Below are positions 51,336-61,247 of a DNA stretch of 64,000 nucleotides, in pieces. Source of the DNA: Alphaproteobacteria bacterium (GTDB lineage: Bacteria > Pseudomonadota > Alphaproteobacteria > Rhizobiales > Rhizobiaceae); NCBI GenBank assembly GCA_016861165.1, contig BOKV01000013.1, positions 42,497 through 106,496 on the forward strand. Direction: 5' to 3'. Position 1 is the stretch's first letter; each line of letters begins with the position of its first letter. The notes beneath the pieces were generated by a model that saw only the letters and a program-made list of their open reading frames with translations, searched no databases and was not told the DNA's origin. The position numbers and the translations under genes were made by a program.

Positions 51336-52451
51336 CTACCGCCCCGGACCGAGGATGACGGCTGCCCGCAGCGCGCCGCGGCCCCAGCGCGCCATGCGGT
51401 CGAACTGTTCATGGGCGATCGGCAGGTTGGCGGCGTCGGCGATGGTCTCGCCGATCTCATCCTCCACCCACGGGTCGTGGATCAGGATGTGGCGCCCGTC
51501 ATCGCCATGGGCCAATACCCAGTGCGGCACCTTCTTGCCGAACATGTAGTAGGCGCTGACCAGCACCACGGCGACCTTGCCGGCGGCGATCGCGTCGCGG
51601 ATGGTGTCGAGGCCGAACGGCCCGTAAGTGACCGGCAGCGCTAAGGCGCGGGCACGGGCATGGAAATCGGCCTGGGCCAGTGCCATCACCTTGCGGTTCT
51701 CCTCGCTGCGCACCGAATCGAGGAACAGCACGCCCTCCTCGGTGACGTAGATTTCGGCCGACAGGCCGGCCTCTGCGGCCGCCACCGCCAGGCCGTGCGG
51801 CTCGCAGCCGCCAAGCCCCGACATCATGAAGATGGTTGTCGCCTCGCGCCACAGCCGCACCTCGGCCACCGGATTGAGTTCGAAATCGGCGCGGTAGCGC
51901 GCCAGCGCCATCATCAGGCAGCACGAGCCGCAGGTGAACTCGGTCGTCTGCTCGTAATAGGGCGTCGGCGCGTTGAGCGGCACGTCGCCGCGCAACGTCT
52001 TCTCGAAACGCAAGGCGGGCATGTGGTCGGCATAGTAATCGAGATAGCGGCCGATCGGGCGATAGCCGAGCCGCCGGTAGAGGTCGATCGCCCGCTCGTT
52101 GTCCTCGCGCACTTCAAGGCGTAGCAGCAGCCGCCCGCGATCGAAGGCGAGTTCCTCGGCCGCCCGCACCAGGGCTTCGCCGATGCCCTTGCCGGCGCTG
52201 GCCGGGTCGACGGCGATCGAATAGAGGCGCGCCATCGCCGTGCCGCGCCTGAGCAGCAGCATGGCGTAGCCGACGACGGCGCCGCCGGCGCCCTCAAAGA
52301 CGATCGTGGCCGCCGTGGCGCGGCCGAGCAACTCGCGGAACGAACGGCGCGAGATGCGGTCGGCATCGAAGCAGCGTTCCTCGATCGCCACGAGCGCGTC
52401 GAGGTCGGTGATGGTGGCGGGACGCAGGCAGGGGGACAGACGAAAGGGCAT
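51336..52451 (-). CDS. GNAT acetyltransferase fused to a C39-like peptidase domain
   Basis: A 371-residue two-domain protein. Residues about 5-150 are a RimI-like GNAT (LYSIAVDPASAGKGIGEALV, RLEVREDNERAIDLYRRLGY). Residues about 165-371 are a peptidase C39-like/DUF3335 domain with the nucleophile region YEQTTEFTCGSCCLMMALAR and the catalytic His in HWVLAHGDDGRHILIHDPW. Fusions of this kind are known from proteobacteria, sometimes near RimK-type ligase genes. The joint role (modify then trim a peptide or protein) is a guess. It converges on the OmpA gene with four bases between. Confidence 0.9.
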   Translation of the reverse strand: MPFRLSPCLRPATITDLDALVAIEERCFDADRISRRSFRELLGRATAATIVFEGAGGAVVGYAMLLLRRGTAMARLYSIAVDPASAGKGIGEALVRAAEELAFDRGRLLLRLEVREDNERAIDLYRRLGYRPIGRYLDYYADHMPALRFEKTLRGDVPLNAPTPYYEQTTEFTCGSCCLMMALARYRADFELNPVAEVRLWREATTIFMMSGLGGCEPHGLAVAAAEAGLSAEIYVTEEGVLFLDSVRSEENRKVMALAQADFHARARALALPVTYGPFGLDTIRDAIAAGKVAVVLVSAYYMFGKKVPHWVLAHGDDGRHILIHDPWVEDEIGETIADAANLPIAHEQFDRMARWGRGALRAAVILGPGR

Positions 52452-52512
52452 TTTTGTTCCCGGCGGCCGGGGACCGCTTCGCCCCTTGCTTTCGCGCCGC
52501 CGCCGGTTCGCG

Positions 52513-53436
52513 TCAAGCGAGTTCGTGCGCCCAGGGCGGATCGGCGCCGGCGCGCGAGACCGTCACCGCGGCGGCGCGGGCGGCCAGTTCGAGCGCCGGG
52601 CGCAGACGCTCCGGCTCGGCCGCGCCCAGTGCGGTCCGCCCGATGAGGCCGGCCCGGCGCAGGCCGGCGAGGAAGCCGGCGTTGAAGGTGTCGCCGGCTC
52701 CGACGGTATCGACGACCGTCGTGCGCACCGCCGCCACCGCTGTCTCTCCGTGGCGCGTCCTCGCCAGCGCGCCGTCTGCCCCGCGTGTCAGCACCACGAC
52801 CGCCGTGCGGCCGGCGAGCCAATGGTCGGCGACCTCGCCGAAGGCGCGGCCCGGCGCCAGCCATGACAGATCGTCGTCGGACAGTTTGACGATATCGGCA
52901 ATCGCCAGCATGCGGGCGAGGCGGCCGCGGTAGGCGGCCTCGTCGCTGACGAAGCCCGGCCGGATGTTGGGGTCGAGCGAGATCAGCCGGCGCGGCGCCT
53001 CGCGCGCCGCCAGCGCCTCGTAGGCCGAGCCGCACGGCTCGCCGATCAGGCTGATGGCGCCGAAATGAAGGGCGCTGACACGCGCCGGAACGACCGGCAG
53101 GTCGGCGGGCGCGAGCATGCGCCCGGCCGTGTTCTCGTCATAGAACCGGTACTGTGCATGGCCGTCTTTCAGACTGACGAAGGCGAGCGTGCTGGGCCGG
53201 TCGGAGCGCACGCACAGCGAATGATCGACCTTGGCCTGATCGAGTGCGGTGGCGAGCCGGGCGCCGAACAGGTCGTTCGACAGCCCGCACAGGAAGCCGG
53301 TTTCCTCGCCCATGCGCCCGAGCGCGATCGCCGTGTTGAAGACGGCGCCGCCGGCAGCCGGCAGGAATACTGCCTCGCCGCCCGGCAGCGCGCGCGGCAG
53401 CATGTCGATCAGCGCATCGCCGCAGCATAGGATCAT
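52513..53436 (-). CDS. Fructokinase, PfkB family
   Basis: A 307-residue ribokinase-fold sugar kinase. The first signature is GGAVFNTAIALGRMGEETGF and the second VVDTVGAGDTFNAGFLAG, with the catalytic Asp in GAGD. The opening MILCCGDALIDMLP is typical of fructokinases. It lies directly after the ROK regulator (ATGA overlap at 53433-53436) and next to the sugar transporter, so it very probably phosphorylates the imported hexose. Confidence 0.93.
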   Translation of the reverse strand: MILCCGDALIDMLPRALPGGEAVFLPAAGGAVFNTAIALGRMGEETGFLCGLSNDLFGARLATALDQAKVDHSLCVRSDRPSTLAFVSLKDGHAQYRFYDENTAGRMLAPADLPVVPARVSALHFGAISLIGEPCGSAYEALAAREAPRRLISLDPNIRPGFVSDEAAYRGRLARMLAIADIVKLSDDDLSWLAPGRAFGEVADHWLAGRTAVVVLTRGADGALARTRHGETAVAAVRTTVVDTVGAGDTFNAGFLAGLRRAGLIGRTALGAAEPERLRPALELAARAAAVTVSRAGADPPWAHELA

Positions 53437-54674
53437 GATCTGGCCGACCGGTCCGGCGTTTCCCGCATCAGCGTATTCTGATCGATCAGGTAACGATCGA
53501 AAAGGGGCAGGCTGGCGCCGCCGAGCGCGCGCGCGATCGGGCCGATGGAGCCGGCCTTGAGCCGCGGCAACGCGATGCCCTGGAGGTCCAGCCGCGAGAA
53601 GGCGGCGGCGGTCGCCGCGACCAGGCGGGCGCGGATGTCGGCCGGAAAGCCGCCGTCGATCATCGCCACCTCGAAATCGATGACGGACGTGGCGGCGACG
53701 ATGGCGTGGGCGAGCGCGGCAGCGGCGGGCTGCAACCACTGCTCGGCCTGGCCTTCGAAGCCCCGCCAGTCCGCGTCCGACGACCATAGCGGCGCCGGAT
53801 CGATGCCGTCTGCCTTGAGCCGCCACTCCAGCACCACCAGCGAGGCGACGTCGATGAGCTGTACCGGCCGCCCGTCGGGACCGGGGACCGGCATCGAGCC
53901 CAGCGCGCCGGCATTGCCGGTGCGCCCGGCATAGAGGCTGCCGTTCAGCACGACACCGCCACCGACGAAGGTGCCGACATAGAAGTAGACGAAGTCCTGC
54001 AGGCCGCCATGGCCGCCGAACACGAGTTCCGCCCCGCAGGCGGCGGTGGCGTCGTTCTGGATGTAGACCGGCCACGGGCAGAACTGCCCGATCGCCTCGC
54101 CGACGTCGAATTCGCGCCAGGCGTCCATGGCGTGGCCGGGCGCGCCCACCTCCTCGGCCCAGTTCCAGATCTCGAACGGCATGGCAATGCCGAACCCGGC
54201 GATGCGGTCGACGCGTGGCCCGAGCCGCTCGGTGAAGCCCGGCACGACGGCGCGCACGAAGGCGACTGTGTCGGCGGGCGTCGGGAAGGCATAGGAGACG
54301 TGGGCGCGCTCGACGATGCGGCCGAGGAAGTCGACTAGGACGAGGTCGGCGCTGCGCCGGCCGATCTTGAGGCCGATCGAATAGGCGCCGTCCGGATTGA
54401 GCGACAGCGGCACGGAGGGTTGCCCGACGCGGCCGCGAACCGGCTCGCCGCGCACCAGTAGTTCATCGGCCTCCAGCGAGCGCATGATCACCGAGACGGT
54501 CTGCGCCGACAGGCCGGTGAGTCGCGCGATGTCCGATTTGGCCAGGCCGCCATGACGGCGCAGGAGCGACAGCACTAGCCGCTCGTTGAAGGCGCGCATG
54601 CCGCTCTGGTTGGAGCCGCGATGCGAGGTCGTCATCGTCGCGGCGCGCGCCGCCAGCGGATGGTCTTCCGACAC
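53433..54674 (-). CDS. frcR: ROK family transcriptional regulator (FrcR-like)
   Basis: A 413-residue protein: N-terminal winged HTH (GLAKSDIARLTGLSAQTVSVIMRSLEAD) and a ROK sugar-kinase-like domain (IGLKIGRRSADLVLVDFLGR, IQNDATAACGAELVFGG, GTFVGGGVVLNGSLYAGRTG). The Cys-rich zinc motif of ROK kinases is absent, as in many ROK repressors. The GTG at 54674 follows GGGAGGAAGC. It presumably binds the palindrome at 54842-54858 and is relieved by a sugar or sugar phosphate. Confidence 0.92.
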   Translation of the reverse strand: MSEDHPLAARAATMTTSHRGSNQSGMRAFNERLVLSLLRRHGGLAKSDIARLTGLSAQTVSVIMRSLEADELLVRGEPVRGRVGQPSVPLSLNPDGAYSIGLKIGRRSADLVLVDFLGRIVERAHVSYAFPTPADTVAFVRAVVPGFTERLGPRVDRIAGFGIAMPFEIWNWAEEVGAPGHAMDAWREFDVGEAIGQFCPWPVYIQNDATAACGAELVFGGHGGLQDFVYFYVGTFVGGGVVLNGSLYAGRTGNAGALGSMPVPGPDGRPVQLIDVASLVVLEWRLKADGIDPAPLWSSDADWRGFEGQAEQWLQPAAAALAHAIVAATSVIDFEVAMIDGGFPADIRARLVAATAAAFSRLDLQGIALPRLKAGSIGPIARALGGASLPLFDRYLIDQNTLMRETPDRSARS

Positions 54675-54831
54675 TGCTTCCTCCCGAGCCGGCCTCTCCG
54701 GCCGGCCGGTCCCTCCCGGCCCGGGCCGTTGCCGGCCCGCTGCCCTTCTTTGGCAGCGCCGCCGCGGACAAGGCAATAGCCGCCGGGCCCGAGACGGGCC
54801 GTTGGCCGAGCATGAGAAAAAATGGCTTGCG

Positions 54832-54868
54832 TGTCAATTATTAAATCATGTTGATTTATTTATTGACA
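54832..54868. promoter_or_regulatory. Divergent frc promoter region with palindromic operator
   Basis: The core palindrome TAAATCA-TGT-TGATTTA lies at 54842-54858. Four bases away on each side is an outward-facing TTGACA hexamer: minus strand 54832-54837, plus strand 54863-54868. The whole 37 bases form a nearly symmetrical element. The surrounding 337-base gap (54675-55011) holds no gene. A ROK repressor bound here would cover both -35 boxes. Confidence 0.65.
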
Positions 54869-55011
54869 GCCGTTCGGTTTTGTTGTTGGCTTGGCAATGA
54901 GCCGGTGGATCGTTGGGCTGGTTCCCGCACCGGTTTGAACAGGGAGGAGCGTGCGAACGGGCGGTCACCGCCCGGCTCCTCGTGCATCTTCACTAGCCGG
55001 GAGGATTGATC

Positions 55012-56040
55012 GTGAAGAACATCGCTTCGTTGAAGACCGCCTTGCTCGGCGCCGCCGCGATCGGCCTGTTGGCCGCCGCGCCCGCGCAAGCCGAGATCGG
55101 TGCCTGCCTGATCACCAAGACCGACACCAACCCCTTCTTCGTCAAGATGAAGGAGGGCGCCACCGCCAAGGCGGCAGAACTGGGCATCACGCTGAAGAGT
55201 TATGCCGGCAAGATCGATGGCGACAACGAGAGCCAGGTTGCCGCCATCGAGACCTGTATCGCCGACGGCGCCAAGGGTATCCTGATCACCCCGTCGGACA
55301 CCAAGGCGATCGTGCCGACCGTCCAGAAGGCGCGCGATGCCGGCATCCTGGTGATCGCCCTCGACACGCCGCTGGAGCCGATCGACGCCGCCGACGCCAC
55401 TTTCGCCACCGACAACTTCAAGGCCGGCCAGTTGATCGGCGCCTGGGCCAAGGCGATGCTGGGCGACGGCGCCGCCAGCGCCAAGATCGCCTATCTCGAC
55501 CTGTTCGAGAGCCAGCCGACCGTCGACGTGCTGCGCGACCAGGGTTTCATGACCGGCTTTGGCATCGACACCAAGGATGTCAACGTCATCGGCGACGAGG
55601 ACGACCCGCGCAATGTCTGCCATGACGTGACCAACGGCAATGAGGAGGGCGGCCGCCGGGCGATGGAGAACTGCCTGCAGAAGGACCCCGGCATCAACGT
55701 CGTCTACACCATTAACGAGCCGGCGGCGGCCGGCGCCTATGAGGCGCTGAAGTCGGTCGGCATGGAGGGCAACGTGCTGATCGTCTCCGTCGATGGCGGC
55801 TGCCCGGGCGTCAAGAACGTCGCCGAGGGCGTCATCGGCGCCACTTCGCAGCAATACCCGCTGCTGATGGCATCGCTCGGCATCGAGGCGATCAAGAAGT
55901 TCGCCGATACCGGCGAGAAGCCGCAGCCGACGCCGGGCCTCGACTTTTTCGACACCGGAGTGACACTGATCACCGACAAGCCGGTGGACGGTGTCGAATC
56001 GATCGACTCCAAGGAAGGCCTGGCCAAGTGCTGGGGTTGA
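55012..56040 (+). CDS. frcB: Fructose-type ABC transporter, periplasmic binding protein
   Basis: A 342-residue protein (Peripla_BP_4). A signal peptide ends near APAQAEI. Sugar-binding features: [48 protein letters not shown]-type loop ([20 protein letters not shown]) and [16 protein letters not shown]. It matches the FrcB/ribose-binding group; Sinorhizobium FrcB takes up fructose, mannose and ribose. The GTG at 55012 has GGGAGGA at 54999-55005. Confidence 0.92.
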   Translation: MKNIASLKTALLGAAAIGLLAAAPAQAEIGACLITKTDTNPFFVKMKEGATAKAAELGITLKSYAGKIDGDNESQVAAIETCIADGAKGILITPSDTKAIVPTVQKARDAGILVIALDTPLEPIDAADATFATDNFKAGQLIGAWAKAMLGDGAASAKIAYLDLFESQPTVDVLRDQGFMTGFGIDTKDVNVIGDEDDPRNVCHDVTNGNEEGGRRAMENCLQKDPGINVVYTINEPAAAGAYEALKSVGMEGNVLIVSVDGGCPGVKNVAEGVIGATSQQYPLLMASLGIEAIKKFADTGEKPQPTPGLDFFDTGVTLITDKPVDGVESIDSKEGLAKCWG

Positions 56041-56076
56041 TCTGACCCGTCTTTGATCCCATCATCCCAAGGCTCA

Positions 56077-56102
56077 GAGGGGCGGCCATGAGGCCGCCCC
56101 TC
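56077..56102 (+). other. Intercistronic stem-loop between frcB and frcC
   Basis: Perfect 11-base arms GAGGGGCGGCC and GGCCGCCCCTC around ATGA. There is no T-run. Such hairpins after binding-protein genes protect the upstream message from 3' decay, giving more binding protein than permease (established pattern; inferred here). Confidence 0.75.
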
Positions 56103-56151
56103 CCGGTGAACGGCGGTGCGGCGAGGCGCCCACGCGCCGGGGAGGACCATC

Positions 56152-57224
56152 ATGAGCGACGCCAACGCGCGCACCCCGCAGGACTTCGAGAAGGCGATCG
56201 CCGGCGGTCCGGAAGCCGTCGCCGCTTTCGCCGAACGCCAGCACACGCTGCTGGAACGCATCCAGCATGGGCTCCATTCCAACCCGGCGGCGGTGCCGCT
56301 GATCGTGCTGGTGATCTCGATCGCCGTGTTCGGGCTCCTGCTCGGCACCAAGTTCTTCTCGCCCTTCTCGCTGACGCTGATCCTCCAGCAGGTCGCCATC
56401 GTCGGCATTGTCGGCGCCGGCCAGACGCTGGTGGTGCTGACCGCCGGCATTGACCTCTCGGTCGGCGCCATCATGGTGCTGTCGTCGGTCGTCATGGGCC
56501 AGTTCGCATTCCGCTACGGCCTGCCGCCCTCGATCGCCGTGCTGGCCGGCTTCGGCTGCGGCGCCCTGTGCGGCTTCATCAATGGCGCGCTGGTGGCGAT
56601 CATGCGGCTGCCACCCTTCATCGTCACGCTCGGCATGTGGCAGATCGTGCTTGCCACCAACTTCCTCTATTCGGCCAACGAGACGATCCGCAGCCAGGAC
56701 GTGGCCGCGCAGGCGCCGCTGCTGCAGTTCTTCGGCCAGAGTTTCCGGTTCGGCGGCGCCGTGTTGACCTATGGCGTCATCGCGCTGATCGTGCTCGTGC
56801 TGTTCCTGCACTACGTGCTCAACCACACCGCCTGGGGCCGCCATGTCTACGCCGTGGGCGACGACGCCGAGGCGGCGGAACTGTCCGGCGTCCAGGTCCG
56901 CCGCACGCTGATCTCGGTCTATGTCGTCTGCGGGCTCATCTGCGCGCTGGCCGGCTGGGTGCTGATCGGCAGGCTCGGCTCGGTGTCGCCGACCTCGGGC
57001 CAGTTCGCCAACATCGAATCGATCACTGCGGTCGTGATCGGTGGCATCTCGCTGTTCGGCGGCCGCGGCTCGATCCTCGGCATGCTGTTCGGGGCACTGA
57101 TCGTCGGCGTGTTTTCGCTCGGACTGCGCCTGCTCGGCACCGACCCGCAATGGACCTATCTGTTGATCGGCGTTCTCATCATCTCGGCGGTCGCCACCGA
57201 CCAGTGGATCAGGAGGGTAGCGGC

Positions 57225-57228
<4 letters not shown>
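56152..57228 (+). CDS. frcC: Fructose-type ABC transporter, permease
   Basis: A 358-residue inner-membrane protein of the RbsC/BPD_transp_2 family with about ten hydrophobic segments. Motifs: GAGQTLVVLTAGIDLSVGAI, MRLPPFIVTLGMW, AVGDDAEAAELSGVQVRRT and GGISLFGGRGSILGMLFGAL. It forms a homodimeric channel with FrcA. ATG 56152 follows GGGGAGGAC. Its stop overlaps the ATPase start. Confidence 0.95.
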
Positions 57229-58004
<776 letters not shown>

Positions 58005-58008
58005 GCCG

Positions 58009-58656
58009 ATGCCGGCGCGCCCGCGGACGCTCGACGAGCTTGCCGCAACTGTGCGGGCACGCGCCGGCGCGGCCGCTCGTTTCGTGGTCGCCATTGCCGG
58101 CCCGCCGGGCGCGGGCAAGTCGACACTGGCCGAAGCGCTGCTCGAGCGGCTCGAAGCGGCCGAACCGGGCAGCGCCGGGCTGGTGGCGATGGACGGCTTC
58201 CACTACGACAACCGGGTCATCGGGCCGCGCGGGCTGCTGGCGCGCAAGGGCGCGCCGGAAACGTTCGACGCAGCCGGCCTCGCCGCCTGTCTGCGCCGCG
58301 TCCGGTCGGGCGGCGAGGATGTGGCGGTGCCGGTGTTCGACCGCGCCGCCGACCTTGCCCGCGCCGGGGCCGGCATCGTCGCGGCGACCGCCCGCATCGT
58401 CCTGGTCGAGGGCAACTACCTGCTGATCGACCAGCCGCCTTGGGACGCGCTGGCGCCGCTGTTCGATCTCACCGTCTTCATCGCGGTTGGCGAGGAAGAA
58501 CTGGAGCGGCGCCATGTGCGGCGCTGGCTGGACCACGGTCTGGCGCCGCAGGCGGCGCGCGAGCGGGCGCTCGGCAACGACATGGTCAATGTCCGACTGG
58601 TGATGGCGCGCTCGCGGCCGGCCGACATCACGATCGGCGCGCTCGATCTTACCTGA
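58009..58656 (+). CDS. frcK: P-loop kinase-family protein of the frc operon (FrcK-like)
   Basis: A 215-residue protein with Walker A AGPPGAGKSTLAEAL, the lid-side motif MDGFHYDNRVIGPRGLLARKGAPETFD and RIVLVEGNYLLIDQPPW, resembling uridine kinase, phosphoribulokinase and pantothenate kinase. In Sinorhizobium a similar gene ends the frcBCAK operon; its substrate is not established. It starts four bases after frcA. Because a separate fructokinase is present, this one may have another role. Confidence 0.85.
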   Translation: MPARPRTLDELAATVRARAGAAARFVVAIAGPPGAGKSTLAEALLERLEAAEPGSAGLVAMDGFHYDNRVIGPRGLLARKGAPETFDAAGLAACLRRVRSGGEDVAVPVFDRAADLARAGAGIVAATARIVLVEGNYLLIDQPPWDALAPLFDLTVFIAVGEEELERRHVRRWLDHGLAPQAARERALGNDMVNVRLVMARSRPADITIGALDLT

Positions 58657-58660
58657 GGCT

Positions 58661-59878
58661 TCAGGCCATCGTCTCGATGCTGGCGAGGCCCTCGGGCGGC
58701 CCCTCCTGCCCGAACGGCGTCTCCACCTCGACAAAGGTGTCGGGGTAGAAGCCGTTGAAATTGGTCCTGAGCGCCAGCGAATAGGCGCCGATATGGCCGA
58801 TTTCGACCCAGTCGCCGGTGTCGATCGTCTCGGGCAGGTAGAACGGTCGGCTGAGGATGTCGACCGAATCGCAGGTCGCCCCGCACACCCGGAACGGGAC
58901 GATGTTGGCCGGATTGCCGTTGCGGCTGCGGATGGCCGGGTCAGGCACGAAGCGGGCCGGCAGCGTGATGCGCCCGGTCCAGGAATCCGACAGCGACGCC
59001 CAGATGCCGTCATTGATGTAGAGACGCCGTCCCTTCCGCAGCAGCACGCGCACGATCAGCGAGAAGGCGCGCGCCACGATCACCCGCCCCGGCTCGGCGA
59101 CCAGCTCCGTGTCGGCGAAGCCCCATTCGGTGATGTTGGCGCTGAGGCGCGCCATCAGTTCGTCAAGCGACGGCATCTCGACCTGGCGGCGGCGCGGGTC
59201 GTGGCCGTATTCGGCCGGGAAGCCGCCGCCCACGTCGAGTTCGGCGATCGCCACGCCGGCGCGGTTGCGCACCCAGTCGGCCGAGGCCAGCGCCCGCTCA
59301 TAAGCGAGTGGGTCCTCGACCTGGCTGCCGACATGGAAGCACAGTCCGAGGCGATATCCGTAGCGGTCAAGCCGGCGCAGCAATTCGATGGCATGCGCCG
59401 GGGCGGCGCCGAACTTCTTCGACAGTTCGTAGGCGGCATGCCCGCGCGTCTGCAGGCGCACGAAGATGGTCACCGTCGCCGGATCGATGTCGAGGCCGCG
59501 CACGATCTTGTGCACCTTGGCGATCTCGTCCTCGTGGTCGACGGCGAGCGTGCGCACGGCATAGCTCTCCAGCGCCAGGCGGATGTCGGACTGTGCCTTG
59601 ACCGGATGCATGTATAATAGCTCGGCGTCGGACGAGAACCGCCTGACCGCCCTGATCTCCCCGGGCGAAGCCACATCGAAGGCGCTGATCCCGGCGCCGA
59701 GCAGCGTCTCGATCACCATGTGCTCGCCATTGGTCTTGACAGCGTAGGCGGTCTTGCCGGGGAACATGGCGACGAAGCGGCGGGCGTCGCCCGCCAGCAC
59801 CTGCGGCCGGAAGCAGTAGACCGGGTGGTCGGGCCGGAGCGCCAGCGCTGCCTCCTCGGCCGTGGCGAAACGCTGCAT
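58661..59878 (-). CDS. PLP-dependent ornithine/lysine-type decarboxylase (fold type III)
   Basis: A 405-residue enzyme. The PLP-Lys is Lys48 in GKTAYAVKTNGEHMV; further motifs are SPGEIRAVRRF, CFHVGSQVEDPLAYE, DVGGGFPAEYGHDP and the catalytic Cys in CGATCDSVDILSRPFYLP. It belongs to the Orn/Lys/DAP decarboxylase group; the EPGR segment (ELVAEPGRVIVA) is intact. Polyamine synthesis is the likely job. The sequence is further from classical DAP decarboxylases, whose length and N-terminus differ. ATG 59878 follows CAAGGAGGCGG. It converges on frcK with four bases between. Confidence 0.87.
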   Translation of the reverse strand: MQRFATAEEAALALRPDHPVYCFRPQVLAGDARRFVAMFPGKTAYAVKTNGEHMVIETLLGAGISAFDVASPGEIRAVRRFSSDAELLYMHPVKAQSDIRLALESYAVRTLAVDHEDEIAKVHKIVRGLDIDPATVTIFVRLQTRGHAAYELSKKFGAAPAHAIELLRRLDRYGYRLGLCFHVGSQVEDPLAYERALASADWVRNRAGVAIAELDVGGGFPAEYGHDPRRRQVEMPSLDELMARLSANITEWGFADTELVAEPGRVIVARAFSLIVRVLLRKGRRLYINDGIWASLSDSWTGRITLPARFVPDPAIRSRNGNPANIVPFRVCGATCDSVDILSRPFYLPETIDTGDWVEIGHIGAYSLALRTNFNGFYPDTFVEVETPFGQEGPPEGLASIETMA

Positions 59879-59967
59879 GCCGCCTCCTTGCGGGGAATCG
59901 CTCGTCCGGACCTTAACAAACCAGGGTGGTTTTGTATCGGTGGGGCGGCGGGCTGCCGGCGGCGCTC

Positions 59968-61080
59968 CTACCAGTAGACACCGCCGCGGCCGACATGGAT
60001 GCGCGGCCGCCGGCGCGGCGGATGCAGCGAGCGCGCGCAGCAATCGCGGTCGGCGTCGTCGGCGCCGACGACCGGGCCGACCGGGTTGGCGTCGAGAAAC
60101 TGCGCCAGATCGACATAGCGCCGTTCCTCGTCACGTCCCCAGCGTGGGCGCACGCCCGGCACCAAGGAGGGGGGCGCCCGCCGCACCGGCATCCGGGTGG
60201 CGATTGCCTGCTCCGGCTCCGGCGCCCGTTTCAGCGCCATCAGCCGGGCGATGCGCTCGGCCGTCGGCGGATGCGTCCGCAGGATCGACGGGTCGGGGAT
60301 GCGGCCGCCGGGCAGCACGATCCCCTCCCAATGGCGCTGCTGTGCCTGATCGAGCTTGACGAGCGCCGAGGCGAGCCCGTCGGGATCGCCGGTCAGCAGC
60401 ACTGCGCCGAGGTCGGCGTCATATTCGCGCGCCCGCGACAGCGCCATCTGCAGCAGGCCGCCGATGGTCGGCGCCGTGATCAGCAGCGCGATGCCGAGCC
60501 AGGGCACCGCGGCAGAGCCGCCGAACAGCACCGCCGGCAGGTTGAGGAACAGCGACAGCAGGCCGAGCGTCGACATGACCGAGGTGAACCGGCTCACCAT
60601 GTCGGCGATCGCCATCACCTTCACGTCCTCGGCGCGGATGTGGGAAATCTCGTGGGCCAGCACGCCGGCCAGTTCCCGTTGCGTCAGCGACCGGATCAGC
60701 CTGTCGGTCAGGCACAGGGCCGAATCGTGCTGGCGACCGACCGCGAAGGCATTCATCACGTCCGACGGCAGCACGTAGAGCACGGGGCGGGCCGGCAGTC
60801 CGGCGCGCCGCACCAGTTCGTCGAGGATCGCGTGGCCGGCGGGGAACTGCTGGCGCGACACGGGGATGGCGCGATACATCGCCAGCACCATGCGCGGCGA
60901 AATCCGCGTCGCCAGGAACAGGCTGACGGCGCCGAAGACGGCGGCGAACAGGATGCCGTCCGGCCCGAAGAACACCCAGGCGCAGGCGACGAACAGCGCC
61001 AGCGAGCCGCCGACCAGCAGCCAGGTGTGGACCGTGTTGAGCCAGGCGTGCTGGCGCTGGGACAGGGCGTCGATGCTCAT
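59968..61080 (-). CDS. M48 family zinc metalloprotease, HtpX-like
   Basis: A 370-residue membrane protease. The zinc motif HEISH lies in ELAGVLAHEISHIRAEDVK; the third ligand is in MALSRAREYDADLGAVLL. Hydrophobic segments come before and after the catalytic site. It is similar to HtpX, which degrades misfolded membrane proteins, but has a long Pro/Arg-rich C-terminus with GVRPRWGRDEERRYVDLAQF. ATG 61080 is preferred to TTG 61155. Confidence 0.9.
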   Translation of the reverse strand: MSIDALSQRQHAWLNTVHTWLLVGGSLALFVACAWVFFGPDGILFAAVFGAVSLFLATRISPRMVLAMYRAIPVSRQQFPAGHAILDELVRRAGLPARPVLYVLPSDVMNAFAVGRQHDSALCLTDRLIRSLTQRELAGVLAHEISHIRAEDVKVMAIADMVSRFTSVMSTLGLLSLFLNLPAVLFGGSAAVPWLGIALLITAPTIGGLLQMALSRAREYDADLGAVLLTGDPDGLASALVKLDQAQQRHWEGIVLPGGRIPDPSILRTHPPTAERIARLMALKRAPEPEQAIATRMPVRRAPPSLVPGVRPRWGRDEERRYVDLAQFLDANPVGPVVGADDADRDCCARSLHPPRRRPRIHVGRGGVYW

Positions 61081-61247
61081 GCCGAAGGCCTTGGCGAGGG
61101 GGCGGCCGCCGCCGGCGGCCGCGACTGATATGGTGCCCGCGATCCATGGGTTCAAACCGGGTTAACCTGCGGTCCGCACCGCGCTAAGATGACGCCGGCA
61201 CCCGAATCGGGGCCGGCCGCGGGCGGGCGGGCTGGAGAGGAGCCGCG

